From Streptomyces sp. NBC_01591 (lineage in GTDB: Bacteria; Actinomycetota; Actinomycetes; Streptomycetales; Streptomycetaceae), in the NCBI RefSeq assembly GCF_035918155.1, contig NZ_CP109327.1:1-64000 (forward strand): 64,000 nt of DNA, in the 5' to 3' direction. This document shows, piece after piece, positions 36,208 to 45,139 of this stretch (positions within the stretch are counted from its first letter, which is position 1; the number at the start of each line of letters is the position of its first letter). The position numbers and the translations under genes were made by a program. The notes under the pieces are model-generated. The model was not told where the DNA came from, made no database searches, and saw nothing but the letters and a program-made list of their open reading frames with translations.

Positions 36208-37917
36208 GTGTGCATCATCAGCAAGAAGACGGGTCTTCAGGCGGGTGCCATGGTGGCGGTCGCGGCCGCCGGATTTGGCCTGATCAGCTACTCCGGCAAC
36301 GAGCAGGCGCAGGCGAACAGCCCGGCCGCGTACAGCGTGAAGGGCTTCGACACCAGCCACCACAACTCCCACCCGATCCAGTGGTCGGCAGCCGCGAGGG
36401 CCGGGTACTCGTTCGTGTTCCAGAAGGCGACCCAGGGCACCGGCTACCGCGACCCGCAGTTCGCCGGTGACTTCGCAGGCGCCTCGCAGGCCGGGCTGAT
36501 GGCCGCGCCCTACCACTTCTACGACTCCGGTTCCGGCGTGGCCCAGGCCGACCACTTCGTCCGTACGGCCCGGGCCGCCGGCTACGACGGCAAGCGGCCC
36601 GGGCAACTTCCCCCGGTGGTCGACCTGGAGAAGATCCGCGGCCGGTGCCCGGCCGGGGTGAACAACACCCAGGTCGCCGCGTTCCTCTCCAAGGCCCGTC
36701 AGGCGTTCGGGGTGAACCCCATCGTCTACACCTCGAAGGACTTCGCCGACACCTGCCTGCGCGGCAACACCGGCGCCCTGGCCAACAGCCCGCTGTGGCA
36801 GCCCCGCTACGAGAGCGGAACGCGTGAGCCCGCTCCCGTCGGCGGCAGGTACTGGTCGATCTGGCAGTACACCGAGAACGGGACGGTACCCGGCCTGCGG
36901 GGCAAAGCCGACATCAACGTCTACAAGGGCACACTGACCCAGCTCCGCGCACTCGCCCACCTCAGCCCCGGCCAGACCCCCACCCGCCCGGGAACAGGTT
37001 CGACAACCCCGCCTGCTCCGCCCACGACGCCGCCTGCTCCGTCCACGACGCCATCTGCTCCGTCCACGGCCGTCTGGCCGCTGCTCAAGAACGGGACGCG
37101 CGGCGTCAACGTCACCACCGCCCAGCACCTGCTGGCCGCGGGCGGCCAGTCCGTCACCGCCGACGGGATCTACGGCCCGAACACCCGGAACGCCACCGCC
37201 GCGTTCCAGCGCTCCCACGGCCTGACCGCCGACGGCATCATCGGCCCGAACACCTGGAACAAGCTGGTCCGCACCGTTGGCCAGGGCTCGAAGGGATCCA
37301 CGGTGAAGGCGGCCCAGGCGCAGCTGGCCGGGTATGGCAACCGCATCGCGGTCGACGGGGCGTTCGGCCCGGCCACCCAGGCCGCGGCTGCCGCGTTCCA
37401 GCGGTCCCACGGCCTGACCGCCGACGGGATCATCGGCCCGAAGACGTGGAACAAGCTCGTCAACGGAACCAAGACGAGCACCCCGACCACGCCTGCCCCG
37501 ACCACGCCCGCTCCGGCGAACGGTAGGCTGACCCAGCGCCAGGCCCTCACGCAGCTCGCCGCGGCCGGTATCAAGGCCCCGGTCGGGCGGACCTCTTTGG
37601 CAGGTGTCCGTGCCCGGACCATCCAGGGCGTCATCGCTCTGAAGAAGGCCAGCGGCTGCACCATCGTCATCACCGGCGGCACCGAGTCCGGCCACAGCAC
37701 CCGGGGCAACCACTCCCACGCCAACGGTTACAAGCTCGACCTGCGTACCCGTGACGAGGGCCGCTGCGTGACCAACTGGATCAAGACCACCCAGCGCAAG
37801 GGCGCCCCGCGGGGCAACGACGCCCGCTGGCACGGCACCCTCAACGGGATCTCCGCCGAGTACGTCTACGAAATCCCCCGCAGCGGCGGCATCCACTGGG
37901 ACATCACCCTCATCTGA
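36208..37917 (+). CDS. Secreted lysin: GH25 muramidase, two PG-binding domains, M15-like peptidase
   Basis: 569 residues from GTG 36208 behind GAGGGG. A signal peptide (QAGAMVAVAAAGFGLISYS) ends near QAQANS. The GH25 lysozyme domain opens KGFDTSHHNSHPIQW and has PPVVDLEK and WSIWQYTENG. A Pro/Thr linker leads to two PG_binding_1 repeats (both with AFQRSHGLTADGIIGP). The C-terminus looks like an M15-type zinc peptidase (GNHSHANGYKLDLRT, then IHWDI). It would cut both glycan and peptide bonds of peptidoglycan outside the cell. The combination resembles a phage endolysin made secretory, or a competition enzyme. Confidence 0.85.
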   Translation: MCIISKKTGLQAGAMVAVAAAGFGLISYSGNEQAQANSPAAYSVKGFDTSHHNSHPIQWSAAARAGYSFVFQKATQGTGYRDPQFAGDFAGASQAGLMAAPYHFYDSGSGVAQADHFVRTARAAGYDGKRPGQLPPVVDLEKIRGRCPAGVNNTQVAAFLSKARQAFGVNPIVYTSKDFADTCLRGNTGALANSPLWQPRYESGTREPAPVGGRYWSIWQYTENGTVPGLRGKADINVYKGTLTQLRALAHLSPGQTPTRPGTGSTTPPAPPTTPPAPSTTPSAPSTAVWPLLKNGTRGVNVTTAQHLLAAGGQSVTADGIYGPNTRNATAAFQRSHGLTADGIIGPNTWNKLVRTVGQGSKGSTVKAAQAQLAGYGNRIAVDGAFGPATQAAAAAFQRSHGLTADGIIGPKTWNKLVNGTKTSTPTTPAPTTPAPANGRLTQRQALTQLAAAGIKAPVGRTSLAGVRARTIQGVIALKKASGCTIVITGGTESGHSTRGNHSHANGYKLDLRTRDEGRCVTNWIKTTQRKGAPRGNDARWHGTLNGISAEYVYEIPRSGGIHWDITLI

Positions 37918-37950
37918 TCCCCCTCCAAGTCGACTGACACCTGCGCCACC

Positions 37951-37997
37951 AACGTCCGGTGGGCGGCACCCCATGCGGGTGCCGCCCACCGGACGTT
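37951..37997 (+). terminator. Strong terminator after lysin
   Basis: A 21-bp perfect stem beginning AACGTCCGGTGGGCGGCACC, with a five-base loop (CATGC), 33 bases after the lysin stop. Confidence 0.85.
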
Positions 37998-38414
37998 TCA
38001 GACGGGCGTAGCGGCGAGGCCGTGGTCAGGTTCGGGGTCGATGTCGTCGCAGGACCGGGGGTGAGGATGCCGGTGGCCGCAGTGTTGGCGAGGTACTGCG
38101 GGGGTGGCTTCGAGCAGCAGCTCGCCGATCGCGTGGGCGTGGGAGGCGAGGTCGTCGACGGTCCGGCGCGGGTGTGGCGAGAACCAGGATCCGTTGGCTG
38201 GGCCTGGTGCTCAACGCCGCCGCCAGTCAGATGGGTGGCCCTGGTCCGCGGGTGCCGAACCTGGCTGGTGGGGAGAGGCGTACGGGCGCGGTGGAAGCCG
38301 CCGGGCGTACTTCAGGTCCGCTCGAACCGGGGGTTTGTCTCCGGCAGGAGATCAAGAGATCGGTCCTGCTCATACCGTGTGATGTGCCGCACCCCTGCTG
38401 AGCAAGGAGTATCT
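37998..38414. other. No convincing gene
   Basis: About 415 bases between the lysin terminator and the next gene. Open frames are present but none has family-like sequence. The last 60 bases probably carry the promoter of the gene at 38415. Confidence 0.45.
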
Positions 38415-38777
38415 GTGGCCAACAACTTTCAACTCGGTGAGATCCCGCACGGTTTCGCGTTCACCGAGACCGGCGGTCTCATCCACTACAAGCACACCAT
38501 CATCCTGACCGTGCCGCCGCCCAACGCCGGCCCGTGGGGCGACTGCTGGCTCAGCTTCGGCTGCGCCTGGGCGGACACCAAACTCGGCGTGAGCATCTAC
38601 ACCGGCAGCACCTGGGGCGGTGTCCAGCCCCGGACCGTCCCCGACAACGGCAACCGCCTCGGCGAACGGCTCCCCGCCGGCACCCAGAAAGTCGTCATCG
38701 GCCGCATGAAGAAGGACGGCGGAGACTCCGCAGACGACGTGCCTATCAGCTGGCTCCTCGAATACCTCGGAACCTGA
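38415..38777 (+). CDS. Hypothetical beta-rich protein, 120 residues
   Basis: GTG 38415 follows AAGGAG at 38404-38409. The protein is rich in Gly, Trp and Thr (GLIHYKHTIILTVPPPNAGPW, CWLSFGCAWADTKLG) and reads like a small all-beta fold, perhaps carbohydrate-binding. No signal peptide. It stands alone and ends at a hairpin. I do not recognise the family. Confidence 0.6.
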   Translation: MANNFQLGEIPHGFAFTETGGLIHYKHTIILTVPPPNAGPWGDCWLSFGCAWADTKLGVSIYTGSTWGGVQPRTVPDNGNRLGERLPAGTQKVVIGRMKKDGGDSADDVPISWLLEYLGT

Positions 38778-38787
38778 CACACCCCCA

Positions 38788-38829
38788 CCGGTGCCCCGGC
38801 CCGGCCCACCAGCCGGACCGGGGCACCGG
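38788..38829 (+). terminator. Hairpin terminator
   Basis: CCGGTGCCCCGG pairs with CCGGGGCACCGG, starting 10 bases after the stop codon at 38777. Confidence 0.75.
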
Positions 38830-38834
38830 CCTGC

Positions 38835-38869
38835 CCACCGGCCACCGGCCACCGGCCACCGGCCACCGG
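38835..38869. repeat. CCACCGG microsatellite
   Basis: Five exact head-to-tail copies of the seven-base unit CCACCGG, directly after the terminator, followed by a degenerate sixth. Probably a replication-slippage product. No coding frame is involved. Confidence 0.8.
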
Positions 38870-39069
38870 CCACGGTCCAACTTCTCCCCACGACGAACAC
38901 CGCCGGCGCCGACACCGGTCCGGCGACACCGCCCTGGACCTCGTCGTTCTCACCCATACCCTTCAGGATGCGCCGCACCGACAGCCCAGGGCCGTGCGCA
39001 CCAATCCCGACAACCCCATAGAATCACCACTCACCCACCATCAAAAACTGACCCGCAATCAACACCCGA

Positions 39070-39100
39070 AGGGCCCGAGAGAAACCCTCTCTCGGGCCCT
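39070..39100. terminator. Hairpin terminator
   Basis: AGGGCCCGAGAGA and TCTCTCGGGCCCT form a 13-bp perfect stem with a five-base loop. There is no intact gene immediately on either side, so it may belong to a lost gene. Confidence 0.65.
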
Positions 39101-39354
39101 GAAACGTACTCAGAATCCACCCTGCGGGAATCCCATAAAGAATCCCTTGAATCCGAGCAGGAAGAAGGACGAATTTGAGATGAAAAACGATCACGACAGC
39201 GACGGGGCGGCCGCCCACGGCACGACCCAGGCCCCGACCACAGCAGGTCACAGATGAGACACTCCCAGGCCAGACCACCCACCACCCCGACCAGCCCGTT
39301 CCCGACTGGTTCTCAACCAACCCGCAACACCCCAGCCCACACCACTCCCAGCAC

Positions 39355-39490
39355 ATGCTGGCGGGATCGACGCCCCACACGTTCGTCCGGGAGCCCACCG
39401 CGATGCGCTTGAGGCTGCCGGAGACGTTCACCCGCGGGTTCGAAGCCCCCTGGTCCCCGGCGTACCGGAAGATTTGATTGCCGCCGTTAA
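39355..39490 (-). pseudogene. Tectonin-type beta-propeller remnant
   Basis: The minus strand reads NQIFRYAGDQGASNPRVNV then GSLKRIAVGSRTNVWGVD, the repeat pattern of tectonin (TECPR-like) lectin propellers. Only about one repeat remains, and the sequence beyond is not protein-like. A relic of another carbohydrate-binding gene. Confidence 0.5.
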
Positions 39491-39877
39491 CGCGTAGTGC
39501 CTTGTTTGCGGTGCTATGCACCGCAGTTGGCGAGCTGGTTGGGCCTATGAACTCGCGCTATCCCACACGGGACCCCGGTCCCAGACCTCTGGCTGACCAG
39601 TTCCACATACACCGAAGGGCGCAGGGCGGGCCGTATCCGCCACTTCTTTCGTGTCCGCACGCGGTCGGCAAGAGGATGCACCCGCTCGCACCTTTGTCCT
39701 GAAAAGACTGTTCGCCCAGTACGCGCGCTATCAGTTCAATTCATCTGAAGGTGTGCTTTGCATGTATTGCCCGGGCGCGTCGTCGCCGCCGCCGACACCA
39801 TCCGAAGTGTCGGGCCCCGCCTGCTGTCCAGAGCGGGAACCGGCTCAGCGCGGATCCACCGAAGAGAGGAACCAGTG

Positions 39878-40456
39878 ATGGCGAACGAGTTGCGTTACGG
39901 CGACCGGCTGCACCTGCAGAACCTCTATCAGGGCGACGGGGGCTACCTCGACACCAATGGCACTTCCAGCGCGCCAGGGGCCAAGCTGGCAGTTTCCACG
40001 GCCCCCACCGCCACGCGCGCGCCGGGCACCGGTACCTGGGAGATCGTCTCCGGTTCCTGCCAGGCCGCCGGCTCCCCGGTGAGGAGTGGCGACATCGTCT
40101 ACCTGCGCAATCTCTGGGACGGTAACGGCGGCTACCTGGACGTCAACGGCGCAGCCAGTGCTGGCCAGCAGAGCTCTGGTGGCATCTACGACGTCACTAC
40201 CGCCTGGGGCAAGGACCGCGACGAGAACAGCAGCCGCTGGCAGATCTTCGACACCACCTCCGCGCCCCTGGACGGCCTCGTCCGCTTCAACGACACCGTC
40301 CAGCTGTGGAGCACCTACCACAACAGGGGCGGTTTCCTGGACACCAACGACGTCAGCACCGCGACCGGCGCCCGGTACGACGTGGACACCAGCGCCTACT
40401 CCAACCGCGCCAACGCCGACGTCGCCTTCTGGAAGGTCCTGCGACCGCAACCCTGA
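39878..40456 (+). CDS. Three-repeat beta-trefoil-like protein
   Basis: 192 residues from ATG 39878 behind AGAGGA. Three internal repeats align: GDRLHLQNLYQGDGGYLDTNG, GDIVYLRNLWDGNGGYLDVNG and NDTVQLWSTYHNRGGFLDTND. Each is followed by an Ala/Thr/Tyr-rich strand (YDVTTAWGK, YDVDTSAYS). Threefold symmetry of this size suggests a beta-trefoil of the agglutinin or fascin type. No signal peptide. It is not close to the ricin-type gene in sequence, so it is a separate family. Likely glycan or filament binding. Confidence 0.7.
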   Translation: MANELRYGDRLHLQNLYQGDGGYLDTNGTSSAPGAKLAVSTAPTATRAPGTGTWEIVSGSCQAAGSPVRSGDIVYLRNLWDGNGGYLDVNGAASAGQQSSGGIYDVTTAWGKDRDENSSRWQIFDTTSAPLDGLVRFNDTVQLWSTYHNRGGFLDTNDVSTATGARYDVDTSAYSNRANADVAFWKVLRPQP

Positions 40457-40500
40457 CCCCCTCACCCCAGCCAGCCTCACCCCGGCGGCAAACGACACGA

Positions 40501-40532
40501 AGCCCTGACGGCCTACACGAGCCGTCAGGGCT
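40501..40532 (+). terminator. Terminator after trefoil gene
   Basis: AGCCCTGACGGC and GCCGTCAGGGCT, a perfect 12-bp stem with an eight-base loop, 45 bases after the stop. Confidence 0.8.
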
Positions 40533-40869
40533 CCTTCGCACTCGGGCTGGCAGCTCCCCGCTCCCCGCTCCTCACGACAGGCGGAACGAGTCATCAGCCC
40601 GTTCGGCGCGTCAGCCAATGGAGGGGGTGGAGTGCCGCCCACCGGGCGTTTCGCGGGCGCGGCAGCACTCAGGTGCCGCACCATCGCTGAGGGAGTGTCA
40701 GGCGGGATGGCAGGGCTGTTCCTCGGCGGTGCGGCCACCGGTTCCGAAGGTCCGCCGCGGGGACGGGGCGCCGCCGGGCGAGAACCGAGCACGCCTCGGG
40801 CTCGCAGTTCATCGAGGTCGGACAGACGCTCTCCGGGAAGAACATCGAGCAGGTCGGCCTGGGCGGCGC

Positions 40870-40987
40870 GAATGCTGGGCGCGGGAGCCTGGGGGCCTGC
40901 GCCAAGGGCACGGCCGTGGGTGTGCACGGTGACGCGTCGGCCGCCCGTGCCGGCGGGCTGGTGCACGGTGATCGGCGCGCTGGTCAT
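40870..40987 (-). pseudogene. Remnant of a conserved small Streptomyces protein
   Basis: From ATG 40987 the reading TSAPITVHQPAGTGGRRVTV resembles the N-terminus of the remnant at 59125 (SSAPILVHRPSPTGGRRVT). It then loses family character. Both appear to be 5' fragments of the same small gene family. About 670 bases from 40533 to 41205 hold nothing else I can support. Confidence 0.35.
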
Positions 40988-41205
40988 GACTCCAGCGTGC
41001 TCCCGGCGCTCCGGTCCTGCCATCGCGGCGGTTTCGTACTCGGTCAGGAAGGGGCACCGAGCGTGCACTTTCGTTCATGGCGGAGGGTGGCCGTGCCCCG
41101 GCGCTTAGAGTGCGATCGCGCGGTGTCCCTCTTCGCGGGTTTCCCTCCGGACCAGCTGGCTGGAGGGAGGAAGTGCCTCTCCCGGCCTTGTCGAGGAGGC
41201 AGATC

Positions 41206-41301
41206 ATGAAGTGGGACGATGCGCCGGACTACGCCGCGTGGAGCTTCTACCTGAGTGCAGTCGAGTTGCTGCTCGACTTACTCAGTCGGCTCCCGCTGTA
41301 G
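41206..41301 (+). CDS. 31-residue microprotein with strong ribosome site
   Basis: ATG 41206 follows GGAGG with good spacing. The product has an acidic start (KWDDAPDYAAW) and an amphipathic Leu-rich end (AVELLLDLLSRLPL). A terminator hairpin starts 17 bases after the stop. The start signal, length and terminator argue for a real short gene. It may be a signalling peptide, membrane-active peptide or leader. It is too short for ordinary gene prediction, and I know no family. Confidence 0.5.
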   Translation: MKWDDAPDYAAWSFYLSAVELLLDLLSRLPL

Positions 41302-41317
41302 CCCGGCGACCGCTCCG

Positions 41318-41346
41318 CGGGGCCGTTCCTTCAGGGGACGGCCCCG
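41318..41346 (+). terminator. Terminator after microprotein
   Basis: CGGGGCCGTTCC pairs with GGGACGGCCCCG (one G-T pair) around a short loop. Confidence 0.7.
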
Positions 41347-41465
41347 TTCCTGCGTCTCACGACGACACCGCCGATGCTACGCACGCGGGCACTGCACAGC
41401 TACCAACTTCCAGCGAACGGAGTATGCCAGGGGCATACTCCGTTCATTGCCTGGGCTGCGGCTAA

Positions 41466-43224
41466 GGGCTCGTAAAGAATCAACACGTTGGTTTGGTCTC
41501 TGTCGTGAGGGTCGCGCCGTGTGCGGTGGCGTGGACGAGGAGTCCTGCCAGGGTGCTGAGGTGTGCTGCTGGGGGCTGGGGTGTGTGCGCGTGCTGGTCC
41601 ATCAGTCGTCGGATCTCGCTGGTGGTGTGGCGGATGGTGTCCTTGCTGACGGCGAAGAGGTGGGCCAGCACGGTAGGCGGCAGAGCGAGGTTTTGTTGCA
41701 GCACGGTGGCCAGGACCCGGTCGGCCAGGTCGAGTTTGGCTTTGCGGCCGCCGCCCGGGGCCCGGCGCCGGGTGCCGCCGTCGCGTCGGGTGGCCGGGTC
41801 CTGTTTCTGCAGCGCCTGCCAGCCAGGGGTCAGGGTCTCGGTCAGCTCGGCCAGTGCGGTGCAGGTCATGCCGGTCAGCGCGGGATGTGACAGGGCACCG
41901 CGGTCGAAGACCGCCGCCGGCCCGGGCGTCGGCCTGGTGGGGTCTGCCGGGCTGGCGGGGTGGGGGTGCACGGTGTAGTTCCATTCGCCGTGGAAGGCAT
42001 GTCCGGTGACCGGCGCCGCGTTCAGCTCGGTGTCGCTGACCTTCACACCGGTGGGATAGGTGCCGGTGTCGAGTTCGGCGTGGACGGTGAGACCGGTGCG
42101 GGTGGTGGTCGCGGCGATGGACTGCACGACGACCTCGTGGCTGTTCAGCGCTCTGCCGCGCCAGTTCATGGTGATCGCGGAGAACAGCCGATGCTCCACC
42201 TTGTTCCACTTCGATGTGCCCGGCGGCATGTGGCAGACCGTGACGGCCAGGCCGGTCCGGGCGGCGAACGCGGCCAACTCGGTCTTGAAGGCCCGGGTGC
42301 GGTAGCCGTTGGAGCCGCCGGCATCGGCAGTGATCAACAGACGTCTGGCCTGCGGGTAGTCGAGGCGTCCTTGCCCGTTCCACCAACGGCGGATCGATTC
42401 GACCGCGAAGGCTGCGGTGTCGTGATCCGTACCGACATTCACCCAGCCGGTGTCCGCCGCCAGATCGTAGATGCCATAAGGCAGGGCCTTGCCCAGTGCA
42501 TCGCTGGGGAAGTCATGGACGTCAACCCGCACGGGTTCACCGGCCGGCCGCCATTGACGTCCCGCATTCTTGAAATCCCCGACGACTTCCTTCTTTTTCG
42601 TGTCCACACTGACCACCGGCTCGCCCTCCGCCTGATGGTCCTTGACCTGGTCGTTGATGTACCGGAACTGCGCGTCCCGGTCGGGGTGCTGAGCGCCCTC
42701 AAGGGTCTTGGCATTGGCCTGCAGACTGAAACCGTTCTCCCGCAGCAGCCTGCCCACGGTCGGCGCCGACGCGGTATGGCCCTGCCGCGTCAGCTCCCCG
42801 GCCAGAGACCGCAGCGACTTGGTCGTCCACCGCAGCGGCGACATCGGATCCCCCGCTCATCCGGCTCGACCAGCGCCAGCAACGCCGGAACGAGCAGCCG
42901 GTCAAGCTTCTCGGCGCTCTTGCGACCGCCGCCGTCCCGGCGGACCCGGCCATCGGGCAGTGGGTCCTCACCGCCCTCCAACTCGAAGACACCCTTCCGC
43001 ACCGTCGTCTCGCTCACCCCTGCGGCACGCGCGACGGCCCGGACCCCACCGTGCCCCAGCAGCCGGGCCTCGGCGGCCAGCGCCAGCCGCTGCTGCCGCT
43101 CATTCAGATGAGGGAACAACACTCCGAATCTCAGGGCAAGTTGGTCACGAACCTCACTCGGTATGCGCATACCACACCAACGACAGGGAGACCGTGAAGC
43201 AACGTGTTGATTCTTTACGAGCCC
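41466..43224. mobile_element. ISAzo13-family insertion sequence with intact ends
   Basis: Perfect 25-bp inverted repeats begin GGGCTCGTAAAGAATCAACA at 41466 and, inverted, at 43224. A three-base TAA is found directly outside both ends (41463-41465 and 43225-43227), compatible with a short target duplication. One transposase lies inside. It sits between the microprotein and a small gene without visibly breaking either. Confidence 0.85.
41480..43170 (-). pseudogene. ISAzo13 transposase with one frameshift
   Basis: From ATG 43170: PSEVRDQLALRFGVLFPHLN, a helix-turn-helix (AVARAAGVSETTVRKG) and PALLALVEPDERG. The catalytic part continues in another frame from DPMSPLRWTTKS (about 42850), with VSVDTKKKEVVGDF, ITADAGGSNGYRT and KVEHRLFSAIT. 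The break is at a run of five G (minus strand) where six would restore the frame. A sequencing slip, a real lesion or frameshifting are all possible. The stop falls within the left inverted repeat. Confidence 0.8.
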
Positions 43225-43349
43225 TAAATACGAAACAGGAAACATCCGTAAGCCGCGCCCGCGGCCACGAGCGTGCCATGCAGGCTGAACACATGCCCGC
43301 GGCCGCGGAGTCGCGGCCTGAGGGCACCACGGCGACCAGGGAGAAATTC

Positions 43350-43637
43350 ATGCGGATCAGTGCGGGAGACAGTGAGTTCTACCGGTGGCTGCTTCACCAC
43401 GCCCGGCTGATGAACTGGGACCTCGACGCGGTCGACGAGCTGGACGGTGTCACCGTCCCGCGGCGCCGCTTCTTCCTCGTGTGGGCGTCGATCGCACTAA
43501 CCAACGGGCTCACTCCCGCGCAGACCGGGCAGCTCGCCCGCGGTCTCGGCGTCACCCCGGACGAGGTGACCAACGCGTACACGCCAGAACTGCGGGCCAC
43601 CACCATCGACGAACTCAACCAGGCACTCCGGTACTGA
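43350..43637 (+). CDS. Hypothetical protein, 95 residues
   Basis: ATG 43350 has GGGAG just upstream. Sequence is helical and protein-like (EFYRWLLHHARLMNWDLDAV, LTPAQTGQLARGLGVTPDEV). The second half has a helix-turn-helix-like rhythm. No family recognised. Convergent with rpoA. Confidence 0.5.
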   Translation: MRISAGDSEFYRWLLHHARLMNWDLDAVDELDGVTVPRRRFFLVWASIALTNGLTPAQTGQLARGLGVTPDEVTNAYTPELRATTIDELNQALRY

Positions 43638-43776
43638 GGAGCGGAGCGGCGTTGCACGGACCGGGGTCGTTGGTTGCCTGGCCGTGAAGGCCCCAGCGGG
43701 GAAGGGGCGGACGCCCAAGCGGTGGCGCGCATCCGGCGCGGACGGGCGCCAGCGCCGAACCTCGTGAATCGCCCTG

Positions 43777-44799
43777 TCAATACTGTTCGGTCTCGACGAA
43801 CCCGGCGTCGGCGTCGTCGCCAGCGCCGAACGCGTCCGCCGCGGCCGTCGGGTCGAATCCGGGCGGGCTGTCCTTGAAAGTCAGGCCCATGCCGGCCAGC
43901 TTCGCCTTGACCTCGTCGATCGACTTCGCACCGAAGTTACGGATGTCGAGCAGGTCGGCCTCCGAGCGGCCCACGAGCTCACCCACGGAGTGGATGCCCT
44001 CGCGCTTGAGGCAGTTGTACGAACGGACCGTGAGCTCCAGCTCCTCGATCGGCAGCGCGAGGTCAGAGGCGAGGGCGGCGTCCGTCGGGGACGGGCCCAT
44101 GTCGATGCCTTCGGCGTCGATGTTGAGTTCGCGGGCAAGACCGAACAGCTCGACCAGGGTCTTACCGGCCGAAGCCATGGCGTCACGGGGACGCATGGCC
44201 TGCTTGGTCTCGACGTCGACGATCAGCTTGTCGAAGTCGGTGCGCTGCTCGACGCGGGTCGCCTCGACCTTGTACGTGACCTTGAGCACCGGCGAGTAGA
44301 TGGAGTCGACCGGGATACGGCCGATCTCCTGGCCCGCCTGCTTGTTCTGGACGGCGGAGACGTAGCCGCGACCGCGCTCGACGGTCAGCTCCATCTCCAG
44401 CTGGCCCTTGCCGTTCAGCGTGGCCAGGACCAGGTCCGGGTTGTGGACCTCGACACCGGCCGGCGGGGCGATGTCAGCAGCGGTGACCAGGCCGGGGCCC
44501 TGCTTGCGCAGGTACATCACGACCGGCTCGTCGTGCTCCGAGGAGACGACCAGCTGCTTGATGTTGAGGATGAGGTCGGTGACGTCCTCCTTGACGCCCG
44601 GCACGGTGGTGAACTCGTGCAGGACACCGTCGATCCGGATGCTGGTGACAGCAGCGCCGGGGATCGAGGAGAGGAGCGTACGGCGGAGAGAGTTGCCGAG
44701 GGTGTAGCCGAAGCCCGGCTCCAGCGGCTCGATCACGAACCGGGAGCGGAACGCATCGACAACCTCTTCGGTCAACGCGGGACGCTGAGCAATCAGCAT
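43777..44799 (-). CDS. rpoA: RNA polymerase alpha subunit, extra-operonic copy
   Basis: 340 residues from ATG 44799 behind GGAGG, the full length of Streptomyces RpoA. The N-terminal domain has the assembly segment [17 protein letters not shown]. The C-terminal domain keeps the UP-element contact motifs (VRSYNCLK and NFGAKSIDE) and the acidic tail. The usual neighbours (rpsK/rpsD upstream, rplQ downstream) are absent. Instead it lies between a small hypothetical gene and an NLR pair, near mobile elements. It reads like a working second alpha subunit, perhaps for stress-specific or inhibitor-resistant transcription. If the host lacks another copy it is the only one, which the window cannot show. 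Confidence 0.9.
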   Translation of the reverse strand: MLIAQRPALTEEVVDAFRSRFVIEPLEPGFGYTLGNSLRRTLLSSIPGAAVTSIRIDGVLHEFTTVPGVKEDVTDLILNIKQLVVSSEHDEPVVMYLRKQGPGLVTAADIAPPAGVEVHNPDLVLATLNGKGQLEMELTVERGRGYVSAVQNKQAGQEIGRIPVDSIYSPVLKVTYKVEATRVEQRTDFDKLIVDVETKQAMRPRDAMASAGKTLVELFGLARELNIDAEGIDMGPSPTDAALASDLALPIEELELTVRSYNCLKREGIHSVGELVGRSEADLLDIRNFGAKSIDEVKAKLAGMGLTFKDSPPGFDPTAAADAFGAGDDADAGFVETEQY

Positions 44800-45139
44800 A
44801 GGGTGCTGCCTCCATTTTTCGGCGCCCGCTATTTGACGCCGTAGACACCGCACGGTATCGGCAATACGACCTCACAAGAGGCCGCACCGCCCGGCTCGGG
44901 GCAAAGCACAGATTTCCGCAGGATGGAACGGCGCACAGGAGTGAGTGCGGACCTGGATGCCCTCGGGATGAGCTGGTAGCCGCAGCGCCATCGGCGGGAG
45001 GACGGCAGCTGGCACGGATGCGTCGGCGGGGGTGGGCTTTCCTGTTTGGCTGGGGCGAGGGAGCGCTGGGCCGCTACGGTCTCAGTAGAGCTGACGGCAC
45101 ATTGGATTCTCGGCTCTTGAGATTTGAACTGCTTTGTTC
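44800..45139. other. Divergent intergenic region, rpoA / NLR pair
   Basis: 340 bases holding the upstream regions of rpoA (minus) and of the membrane/NLR pair (plus). No clear gene. I could not identify a promoter with confidence. Confidence 0.4.

Noticed and set aside
36094..37989. Long open frame antisense to the lysin
   Set aside because: Gly/Val/Arg-rich composition of a shadow frame; the plus strand has full domain content, signal peptide and ribosome site.
38835..38869. Short tandem repeat as CRISPR
   Set aside because: Seven-base units with no spacers; simple microsatellite.
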